Under the pieces are notes generated by a model that was given only the letters and a program-made list of their open reading frames with translations, searched no databases and was not told where the DNA came from. Positions 55,269 to 64,000 of a DNA stretch of 64,000 bases are shown one piece after another. Source of the DNA: Sulfitobacter maritimus (GTDB taxonomy: Bacteria; Pseudomonadota; Alphaproteobacteria; Rhodobacterales; Rhodobacteraceae); NCBI RefSeq assembly GCF_013346665.1, contig NZ_JABVBB010000021.1, positions 310,001 to 374,000 on the forward strand. Direction: 5' to 3'. Both the position numbers and the translations under genes were made by a program. Every line of letters begins with the position of its first letter. Position 1 is the first letter of the stretch.

Positions 55269-56357
55269 ATGCCCCATGCGATGAACGGCGTGCTTCCCAA
55301 CCAGCAAATTTCAGCCATGGTCGAAAGCGGCGCGATCCGCGCCGAACCGCCTGTGACCGAAGCTCAGATTCAACCTGCGAGCCTGGATTTGCGTCTGGGT
55401 ACAGTGGCCTACCGCGTGCGGGCGTCTTTCCTTGCGGGACAAGGGGCCAAGGTCGCGGACAGGCTTGCCGAGTTCGAGATGCACCGCGTTGATTTGAGCG
55501 ATGGCGCAGTGTTGGAGAAAGGCTGCGTCTATGTCGTTCCCTTGATGGAGGAATTGGCGCTGTCAGAAGGGGTTTCTGCTGTCGCCAACGCCAAAAGCTC
55601 CACCGGGCGGCTTGATCTTTTGACCCGGACCATCACCGATGGTGGCACGGAGTTTGACCGCATCGCACCGGGCTACCATGGGCCGCTTTATGCTGAAATC
55701 TGCCCCCGCTCCTTTTCCGTGCTCGTGCGTCCGGGGATGCGGCTCAACCAGATCCGGTTTGGTAATGGGGATGCAACGCTAAATGACGACGCCCTGCGGG
55801 CGCTCCATGCTGAGACCCCGCTCGTGGATGGCACGGCGGTGATCGACGAGGGCTTGGGTTTTTCAGTCGATCTCAAACTCCCCGGCACCAGCCTCGTAGG
55901 CTACCGTGCCAAGCCGCATACCGGCGTGATTGATCTTGATAAAATCGGTCACTACGACCCGGCGGCCTATTGGGAAGAAGTGCACAGCACGAATGGTCAG
56001 ATCATTCTTGATCCCGGCGCGTTCTACATTCTGGTCAGCCGCGAAGCAGTGACGATCCCCCCCGCCTATGCCGCTGAAATGGCGCCCTATCTGGCGATGG
56101 TTGGTGAATTCCGCGTGCATTATGCGGGTTTTTTCGATCCCGGCTTTGGCCATGCGGAAGCCGGTGGCGCAGGGTCACGCGGGGTGCTTGAGGTGCGGTG
56201 CCACGAAGCGCCCTTTGTTCTTGAGCATGGTCAGGTCGTGGGCCGTTTGGTCTATGAACATATGGCGCAGGTCCCGAACCAGCTATATGGCGCGGATATT
56301 GCCTCTAATTACCAAGGCCAAGGTCTGAAACTCTCGAAACATTTCAAGCCTGCTTGA
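55269..56357 (+). CDS. dcd: dCTP deaminase, long alphaproteobacterial form
   Basis: A 362-residue protein, nearly twice the length of the usual (about 190) dCTP deaminase. Two dUTPase-like beta domains are visible: the first (about 15-190) with the PASLDLRLG start, catalytic NAKSSTGRLDLLTRT and RPGMRLNQIRF; the second (about 195-362) with HYDPAAYWEEV, FYILVSREAVTIPPAYAAEM and a C-terminal domain ending in SKHFKP. It deaminates dCTP to dUTP for thymidylate synthesis. Such fused forms are typical of alphaproteobacteria. ATG 55269 preferred; an in-frame ATG at 55281 is possible. Confidence 0.88.
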   Translation: MPHAMNGVLPNQQISAMVESGAIRAEPPVTEAQIQPASLDLRLGTVAYRVRASFLAGQGAKVADRLAEFEMHRVDLSDGAVLEKGCVYVVPLMEELALSEGVSAVANAKSSTGRLDLLTRTITDGGTEFDRIAPGYHGPLYAEICPRSFSVLVRPGMRLNQIRFGNGDATLNDDALRALHAETPLVDGTAVIDEGLGFSVDLKLPGTSLVGYRAKPHTGVIDLDKIGHYDPAAYWEEVHSTNGQIILDPGAFYILVSREAVTIPPAYAAEMAPYLAMVGEFRVHYAGFFDPGFGHAEAGGAGSRGVLEVRCHEAPFVLEHGQVVGRLVYEHMAQVPNQLYGADIASNYQGQGLKLSKHFKPA

Positions 56358-56375
56358 ACCCGCCTGTCCCGGCCT

Positions 56376-56546
56376 TCAAAACCGCTTGAAACGGCGCAGC
56401 ATACGGATGCCTTGGCGGATACGGCTGCTGTTCAACCCGGCCCCTTTCCGCGCGCCCTGCCCGCCACGTCGCATACCCGCGCGCAGCCCGCGTGAGGCGA
56501 GTTGACGGATCACTGTCCGTAGGATCATGGAGGCGATCTTGTTCAT
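56376..56546 (-). CDS. Small basic protein of unknown function (56 residues)
   Basis: A 56-residue highly basic protein (13 Arg, 3 Lys, one Asp/Glu at most) with an amphipathic helix-like start (ASMILRTVIRQLA), a Gly/Arg-rich centre and the end RMLRRFKRF. AAGGA lies 8 nt before the ATG at 56546, which supports expression. The longer frame to 56690 overlaps scpB and is rejected. It could bind nucleic acid or membranes. It lies downstream of scpB, where tatA is expected in related genomes, but it is not a TatA. Confidence 0.65.
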   Translation of the reverse strand: MNKIASMILRTVIRQLASRGLRAGMRRGGQGARKGAGLNSSRIRQGIRMLRRFKRF

Positions 56547-56616
56547 CGGTTGGTCCTTCCCGGTTGCTTTGGGCCAGATATAGGACCGCTGAGGGCGGAT
56601 TACAGCCTCGGCCCCG

Positions 56617-57273
56617 TCAATCTTCGAACAACTCGCTTTGGCCTTCGGTGGCCTCTGGCTCGTCCTCTCCGTCGCCAACGGTTGGAGCAAGCGCGGGCAA
56701 GGGCCGGTTTTCCAGCAGCCCGGCAGAGCGCAATTCCTTCAAGCCCGGCAAATCGCGGGCGCTTTCCAGTCCGAAGTGATCGAGAAACTCTTGCGTGACC
56801 ACGAAAGTGACAGGGCGACCCGGTGTCATCTTGCGGCGGCCAAAGCGGACCCACTCCATCTCGAGCAGTTGATCCACTGTCCCGCGCGAAACCGACACGC
56901 CCCTGATTTCCTCAATCTCGGCGCGGGTGACAGGCTGGTGGTAGGCAATGATCGCCAAGGTTTCAATCGCGGCACGGCTGAGCTTGCGGGTCTCGACTGT
57001 TTCCTTATGCATCAAAAAGCCAAGGTCGGGCGCGGTGCGAAAGGCGTAGGCATCGCCCACTTTCATCACCTGCACGCCACGCCCCTGATAGCGGTGCCGC
57101 AGGAATGCCATCGCCTCGCCCACGTCCGAGCCGCGCGGCAGACGGTCCTCTAGCTCGCGCAGCGTGATTGGCTCGGAACTGGCGAAAAGCACAGCTTCGA
57201 TCATACGTTCCTGTTCGGCCAAGGATGGCGCATCAAACAGCTTTTTCTCTTTTGGTTTGGTATCTTCCGACAC
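56617..57273 (-). CDS. scpB: Segregation and condensation protein B
   Basis: A 218-residue ScpB, partner of Smc and ScpA in chromosome condensation and segregation. Two winged helix domains: MIEAVLFASSEPITLREL (first) and RAAIETLAIIAYHQPVTRAEIEEIRGVSVSRGTVDQLLE (core residues of second). The C-terminal tail (from about 175) is an acidic extension. It begins 3 nt after scpA's stop. The order scpA-scpB is universal. Confidence 0.94.
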   Translation of the reverse strand: MSEDTKPKEKKLFDAPSLAEQERMIEAVLFASSEPITLRELEDRLPRGSDVGEAMAFLRHRYQGRGVQVMKVGDAYAFRTAPDLGFLMHKETVETRKLSRAAIETLAIIAYHQPVTRAEIEEIRGVSVSRGTVDQLLEMEWVRFGRRKMTPGRPVTFVVTQEFLDHFGLESARDLPGLKELRSAGLLENRPLPALAPTVGDGEDEPEATEGQSELFED

Positions 57274-57276
57274 GCA

Positions 57277-58071
57277 TCAATCCTTTTTGCGCAGTTGGAT
57301 CGGGGCGAAAATCTCTTTCTGGCGGATTTCCAAATGCCCCTCTTTCACCAATTCAAGCGAGGCCGCAAAGGTCGCTGCCGTCGCAGAGCGCCGCCGTTGA
57401 GGGTCATCGCCCCACCCATCTGGCAGATAGCTCGTCAGATCGCCCCAATCGCCTGCATAGCCAATCAGCCCGCGCATCCGTTCCAACGCCTCCTCCATGG
57501 TAAAAACCGCATCGCGGTCCATCACAAAGGGGCGGAACTCGTCGCGGGTGCGGGTGCGGGCGTAGCCCTGCATGAGATCCAGCAAGGTGGCGGTATAGGT
57601 CACCTTTTTGACGCGGGTGATCTCATGGGTTTGGCCACGGGCAAAGAAATCTCGCCCCAGTTGGTCGCGCCCCATCAACCGCGCCGCCGCGTCGCGCATG
57701 GCTTGCAGTCGTTCCAACTGAAAGGCCAGATGCGCGGCCATTTCTTCGCCCGACGGCCCTTCTTCGGTCGGATCAGGCGGCAGCAGCAGGCGCGATTTCA
57801 GAAACGCCAGCCAAGCCGCCATCACCAGATAATCCGCCGCCAGTTCCAGCCGCAGCGCCTTAGCGCGTTCGACAAAGTCGAGGTATTGCCGGGCCAGTTG
57901 CAAAACGGAGATTTTGCGCAGATCGACCTTTTGCGTGCGGCTTAGCGAGAGCAACAGATCAAGCGGACCCTCATAGCCTTCGACGTCGATGATAAAGGCT
58001 TCAGCAGCCAGCCGACCGGCCACGCTGCCTGCGGCCTCGTTGCTGTCTTGCACAAAATCGGTATCAGCCAT
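57277..58071 (-). CDS. scpA: Segregation and condensation protein A (kleisin)
   Basis: A 264-residue kleisin linking the Smc heads. Conserved N-terminal DVEGYEGPLDLLLSLSRTQKVDLRKISV-type segment (core GPLDLLLSL), ADYLVMAAWLAFLKSRLLLP, and the C-terminal winged helix with SLELVKEGHLEIRQKEIF. It is 30 residues longer at the start in the full open frame, but the ATG at 58071 gives the standard protein and overlaps nagZ's end by 8 nt. Co-transcribed with nagZ and scpB. Confidence 0.94.
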   Translation of the reverse strand: MADTDFVQDSNEAAGSVAGRLAAEAFIIDVEGYEGPLDLLLSLSRTQKVDLRKISVLQLARQYLDFVERAKALRLELAADYLVMAAWLAFLKSRLLLPPDPTEEGPSGEEMAAHLAFQLERLQAMRDAAARLMGRDQLGRDFFARGQTHEITRVKKVTYTATLLDLMQGYARTRTRDEFRPFVMDRDAVFTMEEALERMRGLIGYAGDWGDLTSYLPDGWGDDPQRRRSATAATFAASLELVKEGHLEIRQKEIFAPIQLRKKD

Positions 58072-59071
58072 GTAATGCCCCGCCCAGAAGCGCGTCAAAT
58101 TGGGCATTAAGAGCGTCGATGTCAATCTCATCGGGCCTGCGCCGGGCGGCCATCGCACGCTCTGCGCGGATTTGCGCCTCGGGCGTCATCTCTCCGGCGG
58201 CCTCAGCAACTGCACGGCGTTCATCCAGCGTGCCGTTGCAGAACAGCGTCACATCACAGCCCGCCGCAAGCGCCGCACGCGCACTTTCGGCAGGCGCCAG
58301 CGGCAATGCCTTCATCGAGATGTCATCGGTCATCACCAAATTGTCGAATCCGATGTCTTCGCGGATCAGACGCATCATTTCAGGCGATAGGGTCGCTGGG
58401 CCATCGGCCAAGTCTTCATAAACCAGATGCGCGGTCATCCCCATGGGTAAGTCTGCCAGCGCGCGGAACGGCGCGAAATCAACCGCCTCCAATTCTTCAC
58501 GCGGGGCCGAGACTTTGGGCAGATCATGGTGGCTGTCGAGCGTTGCGCGCCCGTGACCGGGCATGTGTTTCATGACAGGAAGCACCCCGCCGCGCAGCAA
58601 GCCCTCGGCGGCGGCGCGGCCAATGCGGGTCACTTCTTCGGCGGAGTCACCGTAACAGCGGTTGCGCAGGAAGGGATGGGTCTGCGGCGTGGCAATGTCC
58701 AGCAAAGGCGCGCAGTTGCTGTCGATCCCGACCGAATGAAGCTCATGCGCGATGAGCCGGTACATCAGATAGAACACTTCCGTCGCACGCATACCAACGC
58801 GTTGCGCCAGTTCAAGCGGTGGCTGCCAGTCCCGCCAATAGGGCGCAGACATGCGCTGTACGCGACCGCCCTCTTGGTCGATCGTGATAACCGCATTATG
58901 CCCTGCCGCTTCGCGCATTTCTTCGCAAAGCCCACGCAGTTGATCGGGGGTGTCGATGTTGCGGCCAAAGAGGATGAAACCAAAGGGCCGCGTCTCGCGA
59001 AAAAAGGCTTTCTCCTCGGCGCTGAGGCGGTGGCCTGTGGCGTCGAGGATGGTCGCCCCAAAGGGGCGCAT
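58064..59071 (-). CDS. nagZ: Beta-N-acetylhexosaminidase
   Basis: A 335-residue family 3 glycoside hydrolase removing GlcNAc from muropeptides in cell-wall recycling; anmK (42563) acts later in that pathway. Key motifs: ITIDQEGGRVQR, VMKHMPGHGRATLDSHHDLPKV with the catalytic His in the flexible loop, and the nucleophile Asp in VMTDDISMKAL. The ATG at 59071 overlaps the SPOR gene stop (TGATG) by one base. The extra start at 59095 is within that gene. Confidence 0.95.
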   Translation of the reverse strand: MRPFGATILDATGHRLSAEEKAFFRETRPFGFILFGRNIDTPDQLRGLCEEMREAAGHNAVITIDQEGGRVQRMSAPYWRDWQPPLELAQRVGMRATEVFYLMYRLIAHELHSVGIDSNCAPLLDIATPQTHPFLRNRCYGDSAEEVTRIGRAAAEGLLRGGVLPVMKHMPGHGRATLDSHHDLPKVSAPREELEAVDFAPFRALADLPMGMTAHLVYEDLADGPATLSPEMMRLIREDIGFDNLVMTDDISMKALPLAPAESARAALAAGCDVTLFCNGTLDERRAVAEAAGEMTPEAQIRAERAMAARRRPDEIDIDALNAQFDALLGGALHG

Positions 59072-60075
59072 CAGCGCATCACCACCGGGATGCAATCCGC
59101 ATTCTCTGCCACCAGAGCCGAGCAGAAACGGCGGGCATCGGCAATGTCTTCAAAGCCCAGAGCCCGCAGGCGGTAGAACACACGCCCGCCGCTGGTGGCT
59201 TTCTGAACGACACGGTCCTTGCCTTGCAGATAGGGGCCAAAGCGGCCTTGTAGGCGTTCCCATTGTTCGCGGGCGACTTCGGGGCTGTCGAAAGCGCCAA
59301 GCTGCGCCATGCGGGTGCCTGCGGGGAGCGTAGCTGGGTCCACTTCGTTGGCGGCGGCGGCAACTGGTGCCGTTTGCAGTGCGGCTTGCGTGACAACCGC
59401 CCCGCCCGCAGGACGGTTGCGCGGCCGCAGCGAATTGCGTACGCCGGGGGCGTTGAGCACGGCCTTGACGATTTTGGGCTTCACGCTGGTATCGGCCATC
59501 GCCAAAGCCACCGCAGCGTCAACCGAATTTCCCTCCGCGTCCAGATCGGCCACTGCGCCGCTTAATGGGGCGACACCGTCGGTCAGCTGGGCAACAAGAT
59601 CCTGCACATTGCCCGTCCGAATGGCCTCGGATGCGTCGATCAGGGGCGCGTCGGTCTCTGCGGTTGCATCCTGTGGCTTTGCCGCAACCATTGCCACCTG
59701 AACGGGTTGATCTTCGGCCTCTAGCTCCATCGGATTGGGGGCGAGACGGAGCTGATCCGCCGGGCGCCCGGCGCTCCCTTCGGCAGCGACCACATTGACC
59801 GACAGGCCTTGATGACGGGCCAATTCGCCGCCCGGCTCTTCGGGGCGGACGCGGATTTCGCCTTGGACGGCACGGACGACCGGGATGCCGGTCACATCGC
59901 GCACAAGCAGTTTATAGCCCCAAACGCCGATCCCCGCGACAAGGGCCAGCGACACGGCAGCCCCCGCGATATTGGTCAGCGTTGTCAAAGCCTTAGGCCC
60001 GGTTTCTACTGCGTATTCCTGCGTGGAATCGGGCGCATAGCCCGTCATCGTCGGGGAAGACGTGAAATCTGCCAT
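59071..60075 (-). CDS. SPOR-domain protein, membrane anchored
   Basis: A 334-residue protein with one N-terminal-side membrane helix (about residues 31-53), a 200-residue disordered periplasmic linker, and a C-terminal SPOR domain (about 250-334: TRMAQLGAFDSPEVAREQWERLQGRFG and the FYRLRALGF motif). SPOR domains bind denuded peptidoglycan at the division septum, so it may act in cell division. It lies between argS and nagZ in the conserved alphaproteobacterial order argS-SPOR-nagZ-scpA-scpB. Confidence 0.87.
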   Translation of the reverse strand: MADFTSSPTMTGYAPDSTQEYAVETGPKALTTLTNIAGAAVSLALVAGIGVWGYKLLVRDVTGIPVVRAVQGEIRVRPEEPGGELARHQGLSVNVVAAEGSAGRPADQLRLAPNPMELEAEDQPVQVAMVAAKPQDATAETDAPLIDASEAIRTGNVQDLVAQLTDGVAPLSGAVADLDAEGNSVDAAVALAMADTSVKPKIVKAVLNAPGVRNSLRPRNRPAGGAVVTQAALQTAPVAAAANEVDPATLPAGTRMAQLGAFDSPEVAREQWERLQGRFGPYLQGKDRVVQKATSGGRVFYRLRALGFEDIADARRFCSALVAENADCIPVVMR

Positions 60076-60153
60076 CTGTGCCTCTTTGCCCGACGTGATA
60101 CATCGCCACGCGGGTCTGTCTTGGGGTTGCCTGTTTTCGGCGCGTTGGTGCGG

Positions 60154-61899
60154 TTATCGCATCTCTTGCGCCGGTGTGACGCCAAGAATACCAAGACCCG
60201 CCGCGATTACAATCGCAACGGCACGCGACAGGGCAATTTTTGCCTGCGACGTTTCGGCGTCCCCTTCTTGCAACGCCCGCAACCCATCCTCGGACCGGCC
60301 TAAGTGGTAAAGGCTGTGGAAATCTGACGCGAGCTCATAGAGGTAGAAGGCAACGCGGTGCGGCTCATTGCTGCGTGCGGCGGTTTCTACCAGACGGGGC
60401 CATTCCGCGATTTTGCGCAGGAGACCGATCTCGGCCTCATGGTCGAGCTTAGACAGGTCAGCCTCCATCAACGCCGCATCCGCCACGTCGATCTCTGCCG
60501 CTTCGGCTTTGCGTAGGATCGAAGCGATCCGAGCATGGGCGTATTGCACATAGAACACCGGGTTCTCGCGGCTTTGCTCAAGCACCTTGTCGAAATCAAA
60601 GTCCAGCATCGCGTCGTTCTTGCGCGTCAGCATGACAAAGCGCGTCACATCTGGGCCGACCTGATCCACCACATCCCGCAGAGTAACAAAGGTCCCTGCC
60701 CGCTTGGACATCTTGAACGGCTCGCCGTTCTTATAAAGCTTCACCAGTTGCGTCAGCTTGATGTCGAGCGGCACATGACCGTCGCTGAGCGCCGAGACCG
60801 CTGCCTTCATCCGCTTGACGTAGCCGCCATGATCCGCGCCAAAGACGTCGATCAGCATATCAAAGTCGCGGCTGACCTTGTCATAGTGATAGGCGATGTC
60901 GGGGGCGAAATAGGTCCAAGAGCCGTCGGATTTCTTGACTGGCCTGTCCACGTCATCGCCGTGTGCGGTGGATTTGAACAACGTTTGTTCGCGCGGTTCC
61001 CAATCCTCCGGCTTTTTGCCCTTTGGCGGCTCCAGCACGCCTTCGTAGATCAGCCCTTTGGCTTCGAGCGAGGCAATCGCCGCTTCGATCTGGCCGGTGC
61101 CGTAGAGGGATTTCTCGCTGTAAAAGACATCCATCTCAACGCCGAGTGCGGCCAGATCCTCACGGATCAGGTTCATCATCGCATCGGTCGCGAACTCGCG
61201 GATATGATCGAGCCATTCGCTTTCAGGCTGGTCCACCAGCTTATCGCCATACATCTTGGCCAGCGCCTCGCCGAGCGGGATCAGGTAGTCGCCGGGGTAT
61301 GTGCCATCGGGGAAGGCCACCTCTTTGCCATTGGCTTCGAGGTAACGCAGGTACACAGACCGCGCCAGCACATCGACCTGCGCGCCGCCGTCGTTGATGT
61401 AGTATTCACGCGTCACATCGTAGCCGGCGAAGTCCAGCAGGCTCGCCAGCGCGTCACCAAAGACCGCACCGCGGGTGTGACCCACATGCAGCGGGCCGGT
61501 GGGGTTGGCGGAGACATATTCCACATTCACCCGCTGACCCGCGCCAAGGATCGCGCGGCCAAAATCGGTGCCTTGTGACAGCACCTGCCGCGCCACATTC
61601 TGCCAAACCGAAGGTGCCAACCGCAGGTTCAAGAAGCCCGGCCCCGCAACCTCAGCCGAAGTGATGCGCTTGTCTTGCAGCAGTTGCGCGGCCAGTGCCT
61701 CCGCGATGTCGCGCGGCTTCATGCTCGCCGGTTTTGCCAGCACCATGGCGGCGTTGGTGGCCATATCCCCATGCGCAGGGTCGCGCGGTGGCTCGGCGGT
61801 GATCGGGTCGAAATTCAACGTCGCGGGCAGAGCGTCCTGCGCGACCATGTTTTCGAGCGTGGTGATGATCAGATGGCGAATTTCGGCAAATAGGTTCAT
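60154..61899 (-). CDS. argS: Arginyl-tRNA synthetase
   Basis: A 581-residue class I synthetase charging tRNA-Arg. HIGH-type motif [16 protein letters not shown] (about residue 130) and KMSKS-type motif [11 protein letters not shown] (about 375); the N-terminal Add-1 domain is present (1-110) and the C-terminal DALR anticodon-binding domain ends the protein ([23 protein letters not shown] core). The ATG at 61899 is the family start; the longer open frame to 61950 adds an unrelated stretch. The gene is 78 nt upstream of the SPOR gene, whose promoter could lie there. Confidence 0.97.
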   Translation of the reverse strand: MNLFAEIRHLIITTLENMVAQDALPATLNFDPITAEPPRDPAHGDMATNAAMVLAKPASMKPRDIAEALAAQLLQDKRITSAEVAGPGFLNLRLAPSVWQNVARQVLSQGTDFGRAILGAGQRVNVEYVSANPTGPLHVGHTRGAVFGDALASLLDFAGYDVTREYYINDGGAQVDVLARSVYLRYLEANGKEVAFPDGTYPGDYLIPLGEALAKMYGDKLVDQPESEWLDHIREFATDAMMNLIREDLAALGVEMDVFYSEKSLYGTGQIEAAIASLEAKGLIYEGVLEPPKGKKPEDWEPREQTLFKSTAHGDDVDRPVKKSDGSWTYFAPDIAYHYDKVSRDFDMLIDVFGADHGGYVKRMKAAVSALSDGHVPLDIKLTQLVKLYKNGEPFKMSKRAGTFVTLRDVVDQVGPDVTRFVMLTRKNDAMLDFDFDKVLEQSRENPVFYVQYAHARIASILRKAEAAEIDVADAALMEADLSKLDHEAEIGLLRKIAEWPRLVETAARSNEPHRVAFYLYELASDFHSLYHLGRSEDGLRALQEGDAETSQAKIALSRAVAIVIAAGLGILGVTPAQEMR

Positions 61900-62007
61900 G
61901 TCGGGTATCCTTGTTCCCCGTCCGTTTATCATCTGCGGGGATGCAGTCAATCAAGCCGCACGGGCGGTGTAGAGATAGGTCTTCGCTGCCGATAGGCCGC
62001 GGTCGCT

Positions 62008-62631
62008 TCAGTCCAGATCAATCCGGCGACTGCGCAGCCGTTGTCCCGCAGGAGAGGCAAGGAAAAGCGCGGTCTCAACTGACTGATCGGCTTGCCCTTC
62101 TGGCACGGTCACAGTGTAGAACCGAATGCCGCGCGGGCCAAAGACCTGCGCCAAAGCCTCATTCGCGGCGGCAACGGCGGCGATCATGCCATGCGCGCTC
62201 AGCGCCAGCGGCTGCTGAGAGCGCTCAAGCACGGAGACAACGGCCCCCTGCCCTGCGGCCAGCCCGCGCCCCAACGCCCGCATCAGCGCCGAGAGGCCGC
62301 GTATCTGCGCGTCTATCCCTTGGGCCTGTGTGTTGGACCACTCCAGCGGCATCAGGTTCAGCACCATATGCAGCGGCGTGTCTCCCCATGTCTGGCGCAA
62401 CGGCTCCAACCGCGCGACCGGGTCTCCGACAAGTGCGAGCCCTTCGATCTTGTCAGGTGCGGCGCCCACAACCTTGGCCAGCCCGGACGGATCACTGTCC
62501 ATCGCGATCACGTCCGCCCCGAGCCCAGCGGCCCGCTCTGCCAGCGCAGGCCCCGGTCCATGTGAGGCGGATAGGATTGCGAAAGTCGCATCCTGCGCAA
62601 GGCTATCGGGAAGAACCGGGGTTTGTATCAT
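62008..62631 (-). CDS. Degenerate SDR-like protein, function unknown
   Basis: A 207-residue protein resembling the nucleotide-binding fold of short-chain dehydrogenases (ILSASHGPGPALAERAAGLGA cofactor-loop-like start, then a Rossmann-like alternation and VVSVLERS). No Tyr-x3-Lys motif is present: where it is expected, the sequence reads SAHGMIAAVAAANEAL. It is therefore probably not an oxidoreductase. It lies 108 nt upstream of argS on the same strand and 60 nt downstream of dgt. Confidence 0.72.
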   Translation of the reverse strand: MIQTPVLPDSLAQDATFAILSASHGPGPALAERAAGLGADVIAMDSDPSGLAKVVGAAPDKIEGLALVGDPVARLEPLRQTWGDTPLHMVLNLMPLEWSNTQAQGIDAQIRGLSALMRALGRGLAAGQGAVVSVLERSQQPLALSAHGMIAAVAAANEALAQVFGPRGIRFYTVTVPEGQADQSVETALFLASPAGQRLRSRRIDLD

Positions 62632-62691
62632 GGATCACCTATTGAACGGGCCAGAGATAGCATGACCCCCATACCAACGAAAGCACCGCAT

Positions 62692-63849
62692 CTAACGGAA
62701 ATCGCGCAGGTCACTGCCGAACAAACGGGCATGCTCCTGAAGCGCGAAGCGGTCGGTCATCCCAGCGATGTAATCCGACACCATCCGCGCCAGCGTCACA
62801 TCATCCTGTGCGGCTTCCACCGCATCGGCCCAATGGCGTGGCAGGAGGTCAGGCCGCGATAGGAACAGCGGAAAGAGGTCCTTGACCACTTTGGTCACCT
62901 TCTCACGCTGCTCCATCACCGACGGTGCGCGGTACATGCGGGTAAAGAGAAACTCGCGGATTTGCCGCAGATCGCGCCAGACCGGGTCAGAGAAACGGAT
63001 CACCGGGCGGCCCAGATGCCGGATGTCGTCGGGCGAGCGCGCCCCGGAGGCTTTCAGCAATCCCGCCGAGGTTTCGATCACGTCGCTCACCATCACGCCA
63101 AAGACCCGCCGCAGCGCCTCATGCCGACGGCGGTAGGAATCGGTATCGGGGTATAGACGGTCAACCTCGGCATAGGCGGGGCCGACCATGGGCAGTTCTG
63201 CGATCTCGGCCTCGGTGAACAGCCCGGCGCGCAGCCCGTCGTGCAGGTCGTGGTTGTTGTAAGCGATGTCGTCCGAAAGTGCGGCCACCTGCGCCTCTGC
63301 GCTGGCGTGGGTGTGCAGTTCCAGATCATGCCGCGCGTTGTATTCCGCCAAAGCATGGGGCAGTTCACCCACCACCGGGCCATTGTGTTTGGCAATGCCC
63401 TCCAGCGTGTCCCACGTCAGGTTCAGCCCGTTAAACTCGGCATAATGGCGCTCCAGCGCGGTGACGATCTTGATCGCCTGTGCGTTGTGGTCAAAGCCGC
63501 CATAGGGCTGCATCAGCGCATGAAGCGCGTCCTCTCCGGTGTGGCCAAAGGGCGTGTGGCCCAGATCATGGGCCAGTGCCACGGCCTCGGTCAGTTCGCC
63601 ATTCAGACGCAGCGCCCCGGCGATGGTGCGGGCCACTTGCGCGACCTCAATCGAATGGGTCAGACGGGTGCGAAAGTAATCGCCCTCATGCTCCACAAAG
63701 ACCTGCGTCTTGTGTTTGAGCCGCCGAAAGGCGGAGGCGTGGATAATACGGTCTCGGTCCCGCTGAAAGCAGGAGCGGAATGTGCTTTCCTCCTCGGGCA
63801 CCAGCCGTCCCCTGGCGGTGTCCGGATCGGAGGCGAAATCTGCGCGCAT
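62692..63849 (-). CDS. dgt: dGTP triphosphohydrolase (Dgt family)
   Basis: A 385-residue HD-domain dNTP triphosphohydrolase that splits dNTPs into nucleoside and tripolyphosphate. The HD motif is in ALAHDLGHTPFGHTGE (about residues 95-110), preceded by FRTRLTHSIEVAQVARTIA and followed by DDIAYNNHDLHDG. The class fits the shorter bacterial Dgt-like proteins whose substrate preference may be broader than dGTP. Divergent from an IscA-type gene, with 97 nt between the starts. Confidence 0.93.
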   Translation of the reverse strand: MRADFASDPDTARGRLVPEEESTFRSCFQRDRDRIIHASAFRRLKHKTQVFVEHEGDYFRTRLTHSIEVAQVARTIAGALRLNGELTEAVALAHDLGHTPFGHTGEDALHALMQPYGGFDHNAQAIKIVTALERHYAEFNGLNLTWDTLEGIAKHNGPVVGELPHALAEYNARHDLELHTHASAEAQVAALSDDIAYNNHDLHDGLRAGLFTEAEIAELPMVGPAYAEVDRLYPDTDSYRRRHEALRRVFGVMVSDVIETSAGLLKASGARSPDDIRHLGRPVIRFSDPVWRDLRQIREFLFTRMYRAPSVMEQREKVTKVVKDLFPLFLSRPDLLPRHWADAVEAAQDDVTLARMVSDYIAGMTDRFALQEHARLFGSDLRDFR

Positions 63850-63946
63850 TGCGGCTGGTCCTTTTTCGCGGTCCTTGTGACCTGTCCTTACGCTTTCTAT
63901 ATGTTAGGTGAAGACAGAAGAAAACCGATGCATCGGAGCCCAGCAG

Positions 63947-64000
63947 ATGAACCTGCCCCCCAAAGTCACCCCCCGCGCGTTTGAACGGCTTGCCGAGATC
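63947..64000 (+). CDS. IscA/ErpA/HesB-type iron-sulfur assembly protein, start only
   Basis: Only the first 18 codons are in the window: NLPPKVTPRAFERLAEI after the Met. This start is characteristic of A-type iron-sulfur carriers in alphaproteobacteria, which are about 110 residues long with three conserved cysteines further on, beyond the edge. The gene is divergent from dgt. Identification rests on this short start and on recalled neighbourhood. Confidence 0.6.
   Translation, partial: MNLPPKVTPRAFERLAEI

Overview
The window looks like a chromosomal segment of an alphaproteobacterium of the family Rhodobacteraceae, most likely the Roseobacter group (a Sulfitobacter-like genome would fit). 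The reasons are the high-GC coding sequence, the long alphaproteobacterial form of dCTP deaminase, the gene orders lptF-lptG-lptD-surA-pdxA-rsmA, bamE/DUF177-rpmF-plsX-fabH-ihfA-merR, prfA-prmC-DUF4167 and argS-SPOR-nagZ-scpA-scpB, and two promoters of the alphaproteobacterial general-stress type (GGAAC-N16/17-CGTT). Genus assignment is inference from remembered gene orders; no search was run.

Layout. 1-1076: end of edd and complete eda (Entner-Doudoroff pathway). 1201-3053: a compact arsenic resistance operon arsR-acr3-arsC on the minus strand. 3154-5070: a LysR regulator divergent from an atypical SDR and a small membrane protein. 5071-9981: a stress-flavoured stretch with a membrane DUF305 protein and a DUF4112 protein, each behind a general-stress promoter, plus a hotdog thioesterase, an orphan EnvZ-type kinase, a metallo-beta-lactamase-fold hydrolase and a probable 42-residue small ORF. 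10053-14431: ndk, an ABC-F ATPase, a MarC protein, an aspartic protease and a low-complexity protein. 14478-24525: holC-pepA on the minus strand, then the large envelope operon lptF-lptG-lptD-surA-pdxA-rsmA followed by a lipoprotein. 24581-27281: DUF4167, prmC, prfA (translation termination).

27342-31093 holds a secreted Cys-rich protein converging on a minus-strand set of an M20 amidohydrolase, two different ureohydrolases and a DUF1499 protein, joined by 1-4 nt overlaps for the first three. 31158-45897 is mixed housekeeping: mazG, a nucleoside hydrolase, selO, a DEAD-box helicase, fur with a NYN-LOTUS ribonuclease, transporters, eno, anmK, tyrS and several GNAT proteins. 45965-49914: an HSD10-type dehydrogenase, a Cys-motif protein, a second ABC-F and an OlsB-like acyltransferase. 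49956-55061: bamE, divergent from DUF177-rpmF-plsX-fabH-ihfA-merR (phospholipid and fatty acid initiation, ribosome, nucleoid). 55129-55205: tRNA-Pro(GGG). 55269-64000: dcd, a small basic ORF, scpB-scpA-nagZ-SPOR-argS, a degenerate SDR, dgt and the start of an IscA/ErpA-type gene.

Most of the window is core chromosome. I see no CRISPR array, prophage, insertion sequence, integrase, toxin-antitoxin pair or defence island. The most interesting signals are modest: two consensus EcfG promoters in front of unstudied families, an untracked small proline-rich ORF, an SDR whose catalytic Tyr/Lys are replaced by Phe/Arg, a two-ureohydrolase operon, and a lipoprotein with a candidate Cys-His-Asp triad.
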